The notes under the pieces are model-generated. The model was not told the DNA's origin, ran no database searches, and saw nothing but the letters and a program-made list of their open reading frames with translations. From Otatea glauca (Eukaryota > Streptophyta > Magnoliopsida > Poales > Poaceae), in assembly GCA_036346275.1 (NCBI GenBank), contig CM070711.1, forward strand, positions 62,039,078-62,103,077: DNA of 64,000 bases, written 5' to 3'. Each line of letters starts with the position of its first letter. The stretch's first letter is position 1. Positions 1-11,807 of this stretch are shown piece after piece. A program made the position numbers and the translations under genes.

Positions 1-111
1 TATTGCGCGTCGAGAAGTGCGTTTTCTTTCATGTGTCACGACGTCATGCCAACTTTGTGTTGGCCTCGCTTAGGCTTTGGTCGCTTGGCCATTCTTGTGT
101 TGCTCGCGCTT

Positions 112-271
112 TGTATTAAATCTGCTGTGTATTTGCTTTTCCACCGATTGGGGCGGCCATGAGATCCTCCTCGTAAAGAAATTTCTTTGTTTGTATTAAA
201 TCTGCTGTGCATTTGCTTCTTCACCGATTGGGGCGGCCATGAGACCACCCTCCTTGTAAAGAAATTTCTTG
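112..271. repeat. 80-bp direct tandem duplication
   Basis: Two adjacent copies of an 80-bp unit (112-191 and 192-271) share the segment ACCGATTGGGGCGGCCATGA and a following AAGAAATTTCTT. They differ by a few substitutions and a small indel, so the duplication is not brand new. No coding function is visible. Confidence 0.85.
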
Positions 272-294
272 TCGCTGATTAACATTACATGCCA

Positions 295-568
295 ATGATA
301 TTTTTTTAATTTTTTTTAACAAAAATAATATGCTAAAGCAAAATTTTGCAAAAATACCCACATGTCGCTATTTGAATTGATGTCAGTTCTATGTTGCTAA
401 TTGAAATGGCGATAAAGACTCTCTTGTCAATAGTTATAGAGAGTTGTCACTAACGATTGTAATTCTATATCGTCATTTGAAATGGCGATGGATGGGTATT
501 TTTTGTAAAATTTTGCTTTAGCATATTATTTCTGTAATTTTTTTAAAAATATTATTAAAAAAAATAAT
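295..568. mobile_element. Foldback MITE-like element
   Basis: An arm at about 300-375 recurs inverted at about 470-565. The shared core is GCTAAAGCAAAATTTTGCAA on the left and its complement (TTTTGCTTTAGCATATTATT) on the right, each joined to a GGGTATTTTT or AAAAATACCC stretch. The roughly 270-bp palindromic layout without coding capacity fits a MITE. The outer ends lie in A/T runs, so the target duplication and superfamily cannot be fixed. Confidence 0.65.
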
Positions 569-2959
569 TCGTGCTGGCTGTGTGTTCCCACGTTTATTGC
601 CAGAAAGCCCAGAAGCCCAGAAGTGTTTATTTTTCTTTTCTTTATTGACCTGTGAGGAACCCATGAGGATTGAAAAATTTCTGTCTTGGCGGGTAGAAAT
701 GTGTTCGTGACTTGTCGTTCGTTGTTTTTTCCTCTCAATTTTTGAGTAACGAACGATCCTTCGCAACAGGTGAATCAGCGAAGACACCTTTTATGCTAGA
801 TTGGAAAGTTCGAGTTATTTCTGATCAAATTCTGCTAAAAAGTCGAGGAAAATCCCTGTCGCTCTGCAGTGTAAGCCCGGTGGCGGTGACGTTGGCGATT
901 TTTAAAGCGACTGATGAGGTGAATTTTACACTACACGTGGTGCGAAAGTGATCGCGCGGAAGCTCGGATCGGTGTGTGGCAAGAACGTGCTATCACTTTT
1001 GATGATGCACAAATGTTCCCACTTTTTGTTAACCATTTAAATGGATACTCCTATATGTCAGCGTTACTACTGCCACGAGGAGACCGTGCGTAGGATGCAA
1101 ATCTCAGCTTCGCTACCTAGGTCACTTTTGGGTGGTGAGTAATGACAACCAGCTTGGGGCAGAGCACAATCTTCTACGACGTCAAGATCTGTCGTTTGTC
1201 AGATGACGAATAATAAATAATACGTGGCGAGATACCACTACTCCAGTAGCATCCCCGGACCCACCCGATGAATTTTTGCCCCGTTAATTTCGACTGTTTA
1301 TCCATTCGCAGTTTGATGTATGTGATAATATGATTGGGCCATGTGTGGCGTACATGAGACAACGTAGGATAGTGGCACCTGTGGAGCTCTGGTTTGGTCA
1401 TATCTAAACTAGGCATCGCCATGACCATGAGCACTGTCTGGTGCAAGTGACCAAATCGCCCTCATCTAGTTTTGTTCATTTGATAAAAGAAAACCGATCT
1501 CTATAGCTAAATGGACTGTCTAAGCTGATTATATTTTATGGAAAAAAAATTGTACTATCTATATAGAGTGTAAAACTATTCGAATAGTCATGTTTTCAGT
1601 TATAAACAATACTTGGGAATTTGACATGAGGGTTAGATTTTATAAAATATGTTTTTGTGAGGAAGGCTATGTGAAATCTTTGTGAAAGTTTCCAAATGTT
1701 GGTATTACTATTATTTGTTTTACTTATGCTTTCAACCTATTTTATTGTATTTAAATTGCAAATGTTGGTTTATGCAAAATGAACTATATCAGCATCCTTT
1801 GTAATAAACCTTGCATATAGTTACATAGAATTGCACTCTGTGGTACGACTTGCTAAGTACTTTATGTACTCACCCCTGCTATAAACAATGCTGCTCAGTT
1901 GCTAAAGACATTGTCAAGATATCAAAAGTTAAGGAGGTTAGCATTGTCAAGATATCAATAGTTAAGGAGGATTATGTTGAAAATGCGGAGAACTCGGTCG
2001 CGCTACTCCTATAGATGGCGTGTGGGCATATGGATGAGTTTTACTTGAAGGTATTTCGTTTCCTTTGGCTGCAATTTATATGAGTCGTTTGCCTCTCAAG
2101 GCATTAATTTTAAACTCTGATCCTAAGATCACAACTATGATATTTAACATTAATTGCTTCTTTCTTAATTAAATATGAATACAGAATGGTATTTCATCAA
2201 TATTGCCATTGTGTGCACTAGTGTGTTTTGGGTTAGTGCAGTATACACAAAAGGTCTAGATTTGCATATTTAGGTACTGACAAAAATGGTAGCAGAGCTA
2301 TATGGACTGTAGGTTGTGATCTTAGTTAGAATGGACGTTGTTAGGAAAACTTCAAAAGTTGTTTTACAAAAGGAAAACTTAATGTGGTGCTATTCTTCTC
2401 TTTTCTCTGCCTCTATAGTTTTCTATTGTGTTCATCTCTCATCTATTTTCTCACTAATTTGAGTATTAAATTGGACTCTCTCTCTCACCTCAATTTCCAT
2501 AGTTTATCGATATCCACATGAACTGTATCAACCACGATGGAAGTCCAGAAGATTCAACATTTGCATCGACAACAACATAACCAAATCAAAGTTAGCCATG
2601 TGTCCAAGATGACCATGTCGCAAGAAGTCAACTCAAGTAGATTGAAGTCGTGTAGGGTAAATTGTCAACGGCTTGCCACCAGTTTAGATCGAGTAGATGC
2701 CTAGGACCTTGTGTTCTTTGTATTGTGTGTGGTATGGCTGTGAATTTGCCTTATGACACTTTGTTTGCGGTGACACTAAAACGAGTTTTATGCTCTTTCC
2801 ATAATAGCTTTTCAGCTATTTGTATGCTATTGTGTTTCTTGATTTTAACTTGCTCCCCAATTAGTTTTCTTTTTCACTTTCCTTGTCTCTCTCATCTATC
2901 ATGCTTTTCCCTCTCATCTATTGTGCCTTTTCCCTCTTATCTATTAACCTTGGTCGGTC
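569..2959. other. Gene-free AT-rich stretch
   Basis: Only short open frames without recognisable domains or splice structure occur here. One at 712-951 lacks any family motif. The only structure seen is the small tandem duplication at 1909-1972. Confidence 0.5.
1909..1972. repeat. 33-bp tandem duplication
   Basis: CATTGTCAAGATATCAA is followed by a nearly identical AGTTAAGGAGG segment in two adjacent units (1909-1941 and 1942-1972), with one substitution. It looks like a simple local duplication. Confidence 0.8.
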
Positions 2960-3226
2960 AGTAGATGGAAAAGATCATTAGCACTAGCTGCAACATTGAC
3001 CATGAGACAATTCATCCCAGCCAAGATGCTACCACCAGTGTCAATGACAAAGTAGACGGTGACCAACAACTATCTCCAGCACCACCAATGACACTTCGGA
3101 ATCTGGATTAGTTTCTTGCTACCAAAGCTCAGCTTATGCAGATGATGGTGCAACTGATGAAACTCATTAGCAATAACAATAATGCTCTGCCAACCGATGT
3201 TACAACAACATACAATTTATGACTAT
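2960..3226 (+). mobile_element. Degenerate retrotransposon gag remnant
   Basis: One plus-strand frame reads a proline-rich piece (SPAPPMTLRNL), an internal stop, then AQLMQMMVQLMK and an asparagine run. This resembles the amino-terminal coiled region of grass Ty3/gypsy gag proteins. No LTR, primer site or pol sequence was found nearby, so it is an isolated relic. The family call is by recollection of gag style only. Confidence 0.4.
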
Positions 3227-4190
3227 GAACTCTTGCCTTGGTTTGACATTCATGTAAGCCATGTTGGTCAAATTGTTGATGCAGTGGATGCCATGTTAGC
3301 TAAATGTTGACACGTAGGTGATAACTTAGCCCAATTGAGATGCCACGTCATATCAAAACCGTCCCAATTTGGGTTGAGGATGTAAAGCGAAAAGTTATGT
3401 TAGTTCGAGGTCCAGATTTGAACAGTTTTGAGTTGAAAGTTGAAAATTGAACAAAGTCAGAATTCTAAATTGGACTTATTAAGAAAAAGAAAAAAAAATT
3501 AGTCCATAAACTCTTGCCCTAGTTTAATTTACGTATCTCATTTGCAAAACCAGGTAGAACCTGTCTCTGAAATGTAAGAACTAGTGCAAATCACATCCCT
3601 AGGTCGGTTTTGTGAGTGGTTTTGAGTGACATGGCTGCCACTTGGCAGCAGACCTATGCGGACCCATTTGTATGTGGTACGTGACACAAAAGGTGAGAAA
3701 GAAGACACATTCTTCTTCCTCGAGACCAAATGAAAGGACAACATGCAGAGCCTTGGGCCTCCACGACGACAATGGGGGTAGGGCTGGCATGACAAGATGA
3801 ATACCAAAATGGAATGCTTAGCCAATAGGTAGTTCAATGGTGCTGGTGGTTCAAATGTTTGTGCACCGAAGACAATGCAGCCATGGACATGGCGATGAAG
3901 GCAGTCTGGGTGTTCATTGGTACGACAACACAGTGGATTCATCATAAATTTGAGTGCATAAAAATGTAGATCTCGATGAGAGGATTCTCGAGTATGATTT
4001 AATTAACCAGAGACCCACCGGAGACGATGAACAATGAGTGCGAAACCCATTCGAAAACAAGTCGAAGAAACCTGATTGCCGCCCACTTTGAGCAAAAAAA
4101 TCAAATTAACTTGGGGGTTGAAGGAGTGAGAGGTGGAACACGATATTACATGAATGGATGTCGAATTAGCTAACTGGAATTGATAGTTCA
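3227..4190. other. Intergenic, no supported gene
   Basis: Open frames on the minus strand (3538-3945, 4003-4191) contain no recognised motif. They could be diverged sequence associated with the carboxylesterase fragment at 4205-4500, but this is not demonstrable. Confidence 0.4.
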
Positions 4191-4204
4191 ACTCGTATTC
4201 TTAA

Positions 4205-4500
4205 GCAAACTCCTGGCCAAGCTCAAGAAGATGCCATTAGCCTTGTCGTCTTAGTGGAGCTTAGGGGTGAGACGGTAGTCGAAGGAGGTCACGACGTGAG
4301 GGAGGTCACGGACAAGATGGAGGCACCAGGCATGGAAGTTGGGACAATGATCGGAGCCAAGGCAGAAGCTGCCACGATGGAAGTACGCCATGACAATGAG
4401 CACCACATCGTAGGCCACACCAACCGATAGAGGCGCACGTTGAGGCCGTCGTGCCCTGGCTCGGTCGTGACGTCCCTCCTCTTTTGAGACGTCTGACTTG
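4205..4500 (-). pseudogene. Carboxylesterase (CXE, alpha/beta hydrolase) fragment
   Basis: The minus strand encodes pieces of a plant carboxylesterase of the CXE/GID1-like alpha/beta-hydrolase group. One frame gives RDVTTEPGHDGLNVRLYR, matching the strand before the active site. The adjacent frame continues AYFHRGSFCLGS, where families have a conserved HGGGF oxyanion-hole motif. It then reads NFHAWCL and SFDYRLTP, close to the usual SxDYRLAPE motif. A frameshift joins the two parts, HGGGF is degraded to HRGSF, and a stop follows shortly after. The catalytic serine region is absent. This is a dead fragment. Family membership is likely, subfamily unknown. Confidence 0.6.
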
Positions 4501-4771
4501 AACATCTGGTCCTTAATATAGGAGGAGGAATATCGAGAACACGAGATGAGAGATATGATGATGTATTGGGGGCTAACATGTTGGGTCAATTGATTATGTA
4601 GCAGTCAATGTAGCAAAACCGTTCAGAATACCATTTTTGCAATGTGATTTACACTGATTTTTACATCTGGAGGATGGTTTATATCCGATTTTGTAAGTAA
4701 GCAATGGAATTAAACTACCACAAAAACTGAGGTAATATATATATATAGAAAACGCCAATCCTGGATCTAGC

Positions 4772-6834
4772 TAGAGAGGGCCAAATGGGCGGCCCGGCAA
4801 AGCCCGACCCGTTTAATAAACGGGTTGTGCTGTGCTGGCCCAGTCGCATGGGCCGTGCCGTGCCGGCATGGGTCCAACGGGCCTAAACGGGCTGAGCCAA
4901 CCCGTTAGCACAAAAAAAATGTTAAAAAATAGAAAAAAATACATAAAAAATTGAAAAAAAATTAGAAAAGATCGAAAATTTTTTAGAATAATTAGAAAAA
5001 AATTCAAAGGATGTAGAAAAACTTTTTGAAATATATGTAAATAAGAAAAAACTAAAATATGAAAATAAATTCTAAAATAAGACAAATAATTGGAATTAAA
5101 TAATGAGCTTTATTGATGTTTGGATGCCTCGTTGAAAACTTTGCCAAGTAAAAACTCAACACGAGAAAACCTTAGCAAAGAAAAAAGAGTACAACCTATA
5201 GCTCAGTAATACAGGAAAAAAGTGAAAATTATAATTATTTTTCCTGATTATCTAGATAAAGATTTTCAAATGTCTCCACTAGCTCAACATTTTCTGTAGT
5301 ATGCCGAGCTTGTTGACTAGCTTGTTCCCAATCTTTCAAAGTGAGAAGTATTTTCACAATCTTACTTGTCAGATTTGTTCTTCTCTCCTCAATTATTCTT
5401 CCGGATAGACTGAAAGCAAACTCCGAAGAAACTATGGAGACAGGAACTATTAACAATCCCGTGCTAATATGAAAAGCACCGATATATTACCTTGTGCTCG
5501 TGCCACCACTGCAAAATGTTGAAGTCCTCCTCTTGCTGTTCTTGGTAGTTGACTGTGTCAGTGTTGAGATAGGTAGTTAGCTCTCCACCATTTGTTATGT
5601 CCGCACTACGTTGTTGTAGTCGAACTCCTTGAGGAAGAGCCACATGCACCCCATATATTTCTCTACGCAGTTTTCTTCTTACCTGTTATGGGTGCTAGTG
5701 GAGGTCGCTATATGCGAACTCCAGCAAACTTCTGATCATACTTAGCATAAACTTGAGATAAGTTAGCACGGACATTTGAAAAATAACTAGAATAATCAGT
5801 ATCTACCGCATCACTTAGAAGTGAGAGAACATTAGAAAATCCTCAAACTTTAGCTGTAGGATATAAAATAAATACAAATGTATATAACATAGGAATTTCT
5901 TGCTAATATTTCAAAATTTTAGTTTTCATAGCATAAATAGATTCACGCAAGATATTATCATTTTTGTGGTTTTTTAAGTGGGTAGCAATTTCTAGAATAT
6001 GATATACAATTAAAGGAGAGGTTGAGTAATAAACTCCAGATAAAACAATAGTGGAATCATAAAAAGTTTAAAAAATAATAGCAAGTATTCAGCAACATAC
6101 CAATGTTGCTCTGTGAGTAGCCCCGATGTAGTGCTTTTGATCTTTCGCCTCGGTGCTTGCCGACGCAGTAGCACTTGTAGAGCCTAAGGATGGTACAGGT
6201 GCTACAGCTTCTTGAGCTTCATAGGATTCAAGAAGTTTCTCGGGTGAAATCCAAAAATCAAAAACTGGGATGGACGAAGAATCCCGTGCTCCATAAAAAA
6301 AACTGCAAGAAATAATTACGCTATTAGTATTAAAATATGATTTAAAATACTAACAAAAAGAAAAATTAAATCACAATTATTACCTTGATTTCTTGGCAGA
6401 AGCCGGAAGCCGAATTTCAGATTTTTGAATTTTTGGCAAAACTATTTTGATTTTTGATAAATTACCACTAAGAGCAAGAGAATTTTCATAAGAGAATGAA
6501 GAGAATAGAATGCAACTTTGTTGGTGTGAAAATGAGGGGGGCAACTGCCTATTTATAGAAAAAATTCAGATTATTTCGATTTTTTAAAAGACTCCAACAG
6601 CTATTTTTCGTTTAAACGAGTCAAACGGGCCATGCCAGATCTAATCGTGCCAAGCTGCTAACGGGCCGTGCTATGCCGGCCCGTCGTGCCGTGGTGCCGA
6701 TCTAATTACGGCACAGATTTGCAGACTGTGCCAACACGACCCGTTTACGACCTAATTGAACCGTGCCTAGGGCCATATCAACAGTAGCCTGACTCGAACC
6801 GGCCCGTTAAACACGACCCAGTTAGCCATCACTA
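4772..6834 (-). mobile_element. Internally deleted hAT transposon (copy 1)
   Basis: The ends form imperfect inverted repeats: TAGAGAGGGCCAAATGGGC on the left, and TAGTGATGGCTAACTGGGT read inward from the right. Flanking 8-bp sequences GATCTAGC (4764-4771) and AATCCAGC (6835-6842) match at 6 of 8 positions, as expected for an old hAT target duplication. Subterminal regions are rich in GGCCCGT-like motifs. The minus strand holds only the carboxy-terminal part of a hAT transposase. A second member of the same family lies at 59536-61246. The right end sits about 100 bp upstream of the TATA box of the methyltransferase gene. Confidence 0.8.
5235..5650 (-). pseudogene. hAT transposase C-terminal remnant
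   Basis: Two overlapping minus-strand frames, broken by a frameshift near 5460, encode NILQWWHEHK followed by VPVSIVSSEFAFSLSGR and RRTNLTSK. These match the hAT-family carboxy-terminal dimerisation domain, which usually reads like PVSTVSSESAFSLGGR. The amino-terminal BED zinc finger and catalytic DDE region are missing. The product cannot be an active transposase. Confidence 0.8.
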
Positions 6835-6931
6835 AATCCAGCGTCAACGAGCGTGGAGGCTCCACCCGCCCAGATCTCCCGGTGGATCGCTCCCGGCTCC
6901 CCTGACCCTGATACCCTCCCTCCCGCCCGCC

Positions 6932-6939
6932 TATAAAAG
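6932..6939 (+). promoter_or_regulatory. TATA box of the PEAMT gene
   Basis: TATAAAAG lies in a GC-rich stretch about 260 bp before the main start codon and about 100 bp before the upstream ORF. A transcription start about 30 bp downstream would include that upstream ORF in the leader. Confidence 0.65.
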
Positions 6940-7029
6940 CCCTTTCTAGCCTTGCCTGCTCCCTCCTCCACTCGTCGCAGTTCATCGCATCCCCTCTATC
7001 CTGCCTACCTCGACGTGATCCGGTGGTGC

Positions 7030-7107
7030 ATGCAGCCGCGTGGGCGATCCTTCAACCGCCGCTCCCGGAGCTTCTCCCGCGCCCGCCTCGCCATCGAGGG
7101 ATCTTAA
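7030..7107 (+). CDS. Upstream ORF (25 aa) in PEAMT leader
   Basis: A complete ATG-to-TAA frame of 25 codons lies in the presumed 5' leader, 82 nt before the main start codon. The peptide is strongly basic, with an RSFNRRSRSFSRARLAIEG core. Plant phosphoethanolamine N-methyltransferase genes, including Arabidopsis XIPOTL1/NMT1, are known to carry a conserved upstream ORF of about this length. It represses main-ORF translation when phosphocholine or choline is plentiful. Position, length and arginine/serine-rich composition all fit. The assignment to that class is from family knowledge and was not verified by alignment. Confidence 0.75.
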   Translation: MQPRGRSFNRRSRSFSRARLAIEGS

Positions 7108-7189
7108 TCCCGCCCATAGACCCCTCTCGTAACGAATCCTCCCCTCTAAAATCACACGGAACAACTCGTTAACGGCCACGCGAACGAAG

Positions 7190-10100
7190 ATGGAAGCCGC
7201 CGCCGCCGCCGGAGTCGCTGTTAATGGTAAGCACGAGGTCACCCCTACGCGCGCCGATCCGTCCGGATCGGATCTGTTCTGTTCGCGGTGCGTTTGTTCT
7301 CGTTTTGGTTTGTTTTGGTTGGGGAAGAAGAGCCCAGCAAATGGGTGTGCGGATCTCTGCCCTGCGCGCGGGTGTGGAATGATGGGTGGTTCGTTTCCGT
7401 GTCTGTTTCAGGCGGGCTGGAGAAGATGGAGGAGAGGGAGGCGCAGAAGAGATACTGGGAGGAGCACTCCAGGGACCTCACCGTCGAGGCCATGATGCTC
7501 GACTCCCATGCCGCCGATCTCGACAAGGAGGAGCGCCCCGAGGTGATACCTTGATCTCATTTTCTCTCCCTTGGTCTAGTTGAAGATTAGTGGTGTTTAG
7601 TACTATGCGTGAAACACGCTCATCATTTCGGTTCTCGTACCGTCTATCTGCTTAGATGTTAGATCTGGAGAGCCTGTGTGTGCTTCTGGCTTTGTGCCCC
7701 CCAATTACTGCAGTTGTAATAATCTCTAAATGAGACGCGTGGTAAAACGATGGGGGATGCTTTTAGTTCTCAAACAGTTTTTCCTAGAACTGTTCGACAC
7801 AAGTGTGCCGATTGAGGCTGGAGAGGCTGATGTTGACACTTACTTTTTGGGTATCCTCGAGTCAGTGTGTTTTGGCTCAAGGAAATTGAGCGTCCACTTG
7901 ACACGAAATTGAGGCCAAACCTTAACCTCACATATAAGATAAATAGTGGCAAGCTACCTGAGGTCACGTGCCACTATTGGCATTAACTCTTAGTGCAAGA
8001 TCTATTTAGTTGTTTTCCCTTTCCCAAACTAGACGAAATATGCTATAACTTTTTACTCTGATCAAGTGTGGTCAGCAAACTTGTTTACTTTGGATCAGTA
8101 AACTTGCTTGCTGAGGCTGGTTGTTAAAATACTGTGCTCTCAAAAATGCTGAGCAAAGCATTTTTAGTTACGTGCTACTATGAAATAAATGTAATTTGAT
8201 TTGACAACAAAAGTACCTACCTAAGCATTTTTGTGGGACTGCTCACATAAGAATATGTTTGGTAACTGTTCCGAATATCCCTGTTCAGGCGATTCGGATT
8301 GTGCCCTCTTGTGATGGATGTCCCCATAAAGTTCCTTTTATTTTCCACATTCTGTACTGTCAAATATTGATTTTTCACAAAATTTATTTGCGTTGAACAG
8401 CAGAGATTGCAAGTCCATGGGCTCATTTGCATTTGTTTTGTTATAGGAAACTTGACTATTCTAGCAGGATATTAATTTTTTTGTCAATACATTTTTTTTT
8501 TGGCTTTCTGAACCTCGCACGGAGTCTGCTGATATATTTCATTTTGCAACTACGATATTTCTTGCGTAGTAGTGTAGTGTAACATCTGGAAACAACATTA
8601 TGACATTGAAAACTACAGCTTGAAATTCATGCATTCTTAGTTTATTATCAAATTGTTGTATTTTTGTGAAGAGCATATACTAGAGATGCTGAGGACTTGA
8701 ACAATCTGTAGTTCCCTGCATTGTCACGACTTTTTCATATTAGAACATATTTTTCCCAGACTTGTGGTGTTATCGTTTTCATATGGTTGTGCCCTCCTGC
8801 AGATATTGTCTTTACTTCCTCCATATGAAGGCAAATCCGTACTGGAGCTTGGTGCTGGAATAGGTCGCTTTACTGGAGAACTGGCTAAAACAGCTGGGCA
8901 TGTTCTCGCAATGGATTTCATTGAAAGTGTGATTAAGAAGGTCTTAACATTAAAAATTGCTTATGGTTTTCTAAACATGTTTGGTAGCTGAAATACAACG
9001 ACCTTCTTTTAATCTCCACTCGCATGCCATGCCTGGTTCATTGAGTTATTTTTATATATTTTACTCTTGCAGAATGAAAGCATAAATGGTCGTTGCAAGA
9101 ATGCATCCTTTATGTGTGCTGATGTTACATCTCCGGACCTGATGATTGAAGATAACTCCATCGATCTGATATTTTCAAACTGGTTACTGATGTATCTTTC
9201 AGATGAGGAGGTAATGAGCAGGCAATACTTATGAACCTGGATATTTTGTTTCACTCCTTGAATAAATAAACAAATAAATTTAAGGTCCATAATGATCCTT
9301 TATTGTCCATCTCAATAGTTCTTATACAATGAACCCCGGTTGAGAAACCTGAATTGCAAAAGTTGCCTAGATGAGTTAAACTTGTTGTTGGCATGTGTTA
9401 AACTGGGATGTGTTATTATTTTGTGTCTCATGAGTTTTTCTAACTTTTATCCGTGTTTTTGTTTTTTGTCTCTTGAGTTTTCTAACTTTTATCCCTTACT
9501 GTAGGTTGAGAAGCTAGTAGAAAGAATGGTAAAATGGTTAAAAGTTGGTGGCTATGTCTTCTTTAGGGAATCCTGTTTCCATCAATCTGGAGACTCAAAA
9601 AGGAAAGTGAATCCAACACATTATCGGGAACCAAGGTTTTATACTAAGGTTGCAATGCAAACTCTCCTTTCTATCATTTCAATCTCAAACTTAGGAGTTT
9701 TTGTTTTCCTCTTTCTTTCATGCTAACCTTATCTCTTTAAAGGTTACCTACTTTACTGGATATAAACAATTACACCTAGTATGCATATCATAGCACAAAT
9801 CAGTGTCATTTGCACTATTTTTTTGTAAAAATGCGATGAAGGATCGAATACCCAACTCTTCTCTTTTCTTAACTGTGCTTGCCAATGAATTGATGCTGTA
9901 CACTTTTCTTCAAAATAGTTAACAATTTGATTTACAAATAGGTGTTTAAAGAGTGCCATGCCAATGATCAAAATGGGAGTTCCTTTGAACTTTCTCTACT
10001 TACTTGCAAGTGTATCGGAGCTTACGTGAAAAACAAGAAGAATCAAAACCAGGTACTTCTCTGTCTTTGCACTCTTACATACACATGTACTTTCCATGGT

Positions 10101-11807
10101 AAAAGTGAAATTAGTGATGGATGTGATTCCTGCTTTGCAGATTTGTTGGCTATGGCAAAAAGTCAATTCAACAGAAGATCGGGGATTTCAAAGATTTTTA
10201 GATAATGTGCAGTACAAAACCAGTGGAATATTACGCTATGAACATGTTTTTGGAGAAGGTTTTGTGAGCACTGGTGGGATTGGTGAGTGGATGCATATCC
10301 TTCTGTGGTTAACTCGTTATGATATCTGTGATACTCTAATTTGAAATATGCCCTTAAAACTGATTATTTGTCACCATTCACCAGAAACTACAAAAGAATT
10401 TGTGGATAAGCTGGATCTTAAACCTGGGCAGAAGGTGCTTGATGTTGGATGTGGAATCGGCGGTGGTGATTTTTATATGGCCGAAAATTATGATGTTCAT
10501 GTTCTTGGTATTGATCTTTCCATAAACATGGTTTCATTTGCACTTGAACGTGCTATTGGGCGCATGTGCTCAGTTGAGTTTGAAGTTGCTGATTGCACCA
10601 CGAAGACATACCCAGACAATACGTTTGATGTCATCTACAGCCGTGACACTATCCTTCACATACAAGTACGTTTTACACATATCATTTACTGTCCGTTTGG
10701 AGGTTTTGTTGCTTCCTAGTTTATTGAATTACAGTTTAAATGTAAGCAATCATACAAAGCACCTCCTGTTGGAAATGGATTTTTTTTAGCAAGCCTCACT
10801 GTTGCTTTTACATCTAAACTTCAAATTATTAAGGCAAATATATTGTTCCTCACCATCGGTGGCAGAGCTTGAGCTCGAAATCAGAGGGGGCCAACACTCA
10901 ATGATACATGAATTAGTCTATCTAGATGGAGCCATTTTGAAGATCAATCAATAAAATACCCTAAATACTACTAGTCATACTATGAAATTGAGTAATTATT
11001 GAGGGGGACCAAGGCCCACCTTGGCCCTTATGAAGCTCATTCAGTGCCCACCATCTACGTGGCAACCTGAGTAACATTATTTTGACCAGCACTGATTTTG
11101 CTTTGCTTTTGCAGGATAAACCCTCTTTGTTTAGAAGTTTCTTCAAGTGGCTAAAACCTGGGGGTAAGGTCCTAATCAGTGATTACTGTAGGAGTCCTGG
11201 GAAACCATCTGAAGAGTTTGCAGTGTACATTAAGCAGAGGGGTTACGACCTTCATGATGTGAAGGCTTATGGACAGGTGCTTCTTAACTGCACTTTTATT
11301 TGGCTAATAAAGTTGCTTTAGTAAAATCATACAACCCTGTTAACTTCTGTACGTCAAACTACCCAGATGCTCAAGAACGCTGGTTTCCATGATGTCATTG
11401 CTGAAGACCGCACTGATCAGGTTATACCTCCAACAAGCTCGTTGGATTGCAATTTTGCATGCTCATATTCTCTTCCACTAAGATGTAGACTACAGTTCGT
11501 AATCAATGCTCCATGTTGTATTTCAGTTCCTGAGTGTTCTGCTGAGGGAGCTAGCTGATGTCGAGAAGAACAAAGATGATTTCTTGTCTGGCTTCACCCA
11601 GGTGATTAGACGTAGCCCTTGATAAGTCCAACCATGACCTGGCGGTTTAGAAGCCTGCATTCTTAATGTTGCTGACAGGCATATCTAATTCTTAATTTCA
11701 TTTATTTTCAGGAGGACTACGACGATATTGTGAATGGATGGAAGGCAAAACTGCAGAGGAGCTCTGCTGGTGAGCAAAGGTGGGGCCTGTTCATCGCGAC
11801 CAAGTGA
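7190..11807 (+). CDS. PEAMT: Phosphoethanolamine N-methyltransferase
   Basis: This enzyme uses S-adenosylmethionine to methylate phosphoethanolamine three times to phosphocholine, the committed route to choline, phosphatidylcholine and glycine betaine. It is expected in the cytosol. Twelve exons give 502 aa: 7190-7226, 7412-7542, 8803-8940, 9073-9210, 9505-9648, 9942-10052, 10141-10282, 10385-10665, 11115-11276, 11367-11420, 11527-11601, 11712-11807. All introns are GT-AG and all junctions stay in frame. Two tandem class I methyltransferase domains are visible, with SAM motifs LELGAGIG (about residues 70-77) and LDVGCGIGGG (about 299-308), the bipartite plant layout. The length matches known plant enzymes (about 490-500 aa). 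The start is the first ATG after the upstream ORF and opens an alanine-rich amino terminus. No frame damage is seen. Regulation through the upstream ORF is likely. Confidence 0.97.

Noticed and set aside
712..951. 79-aa plus-strand open frame
   Set aside because: No domain or conserved motif is visible. A frame of this length is common by chance in a window of this size.
3538..3945. 135-aa minus-strand open frame
   Set aside because: No recognisable motif, no splice or promoter context, and AT/GC usage like flanking DNA. Not supported as a gene.
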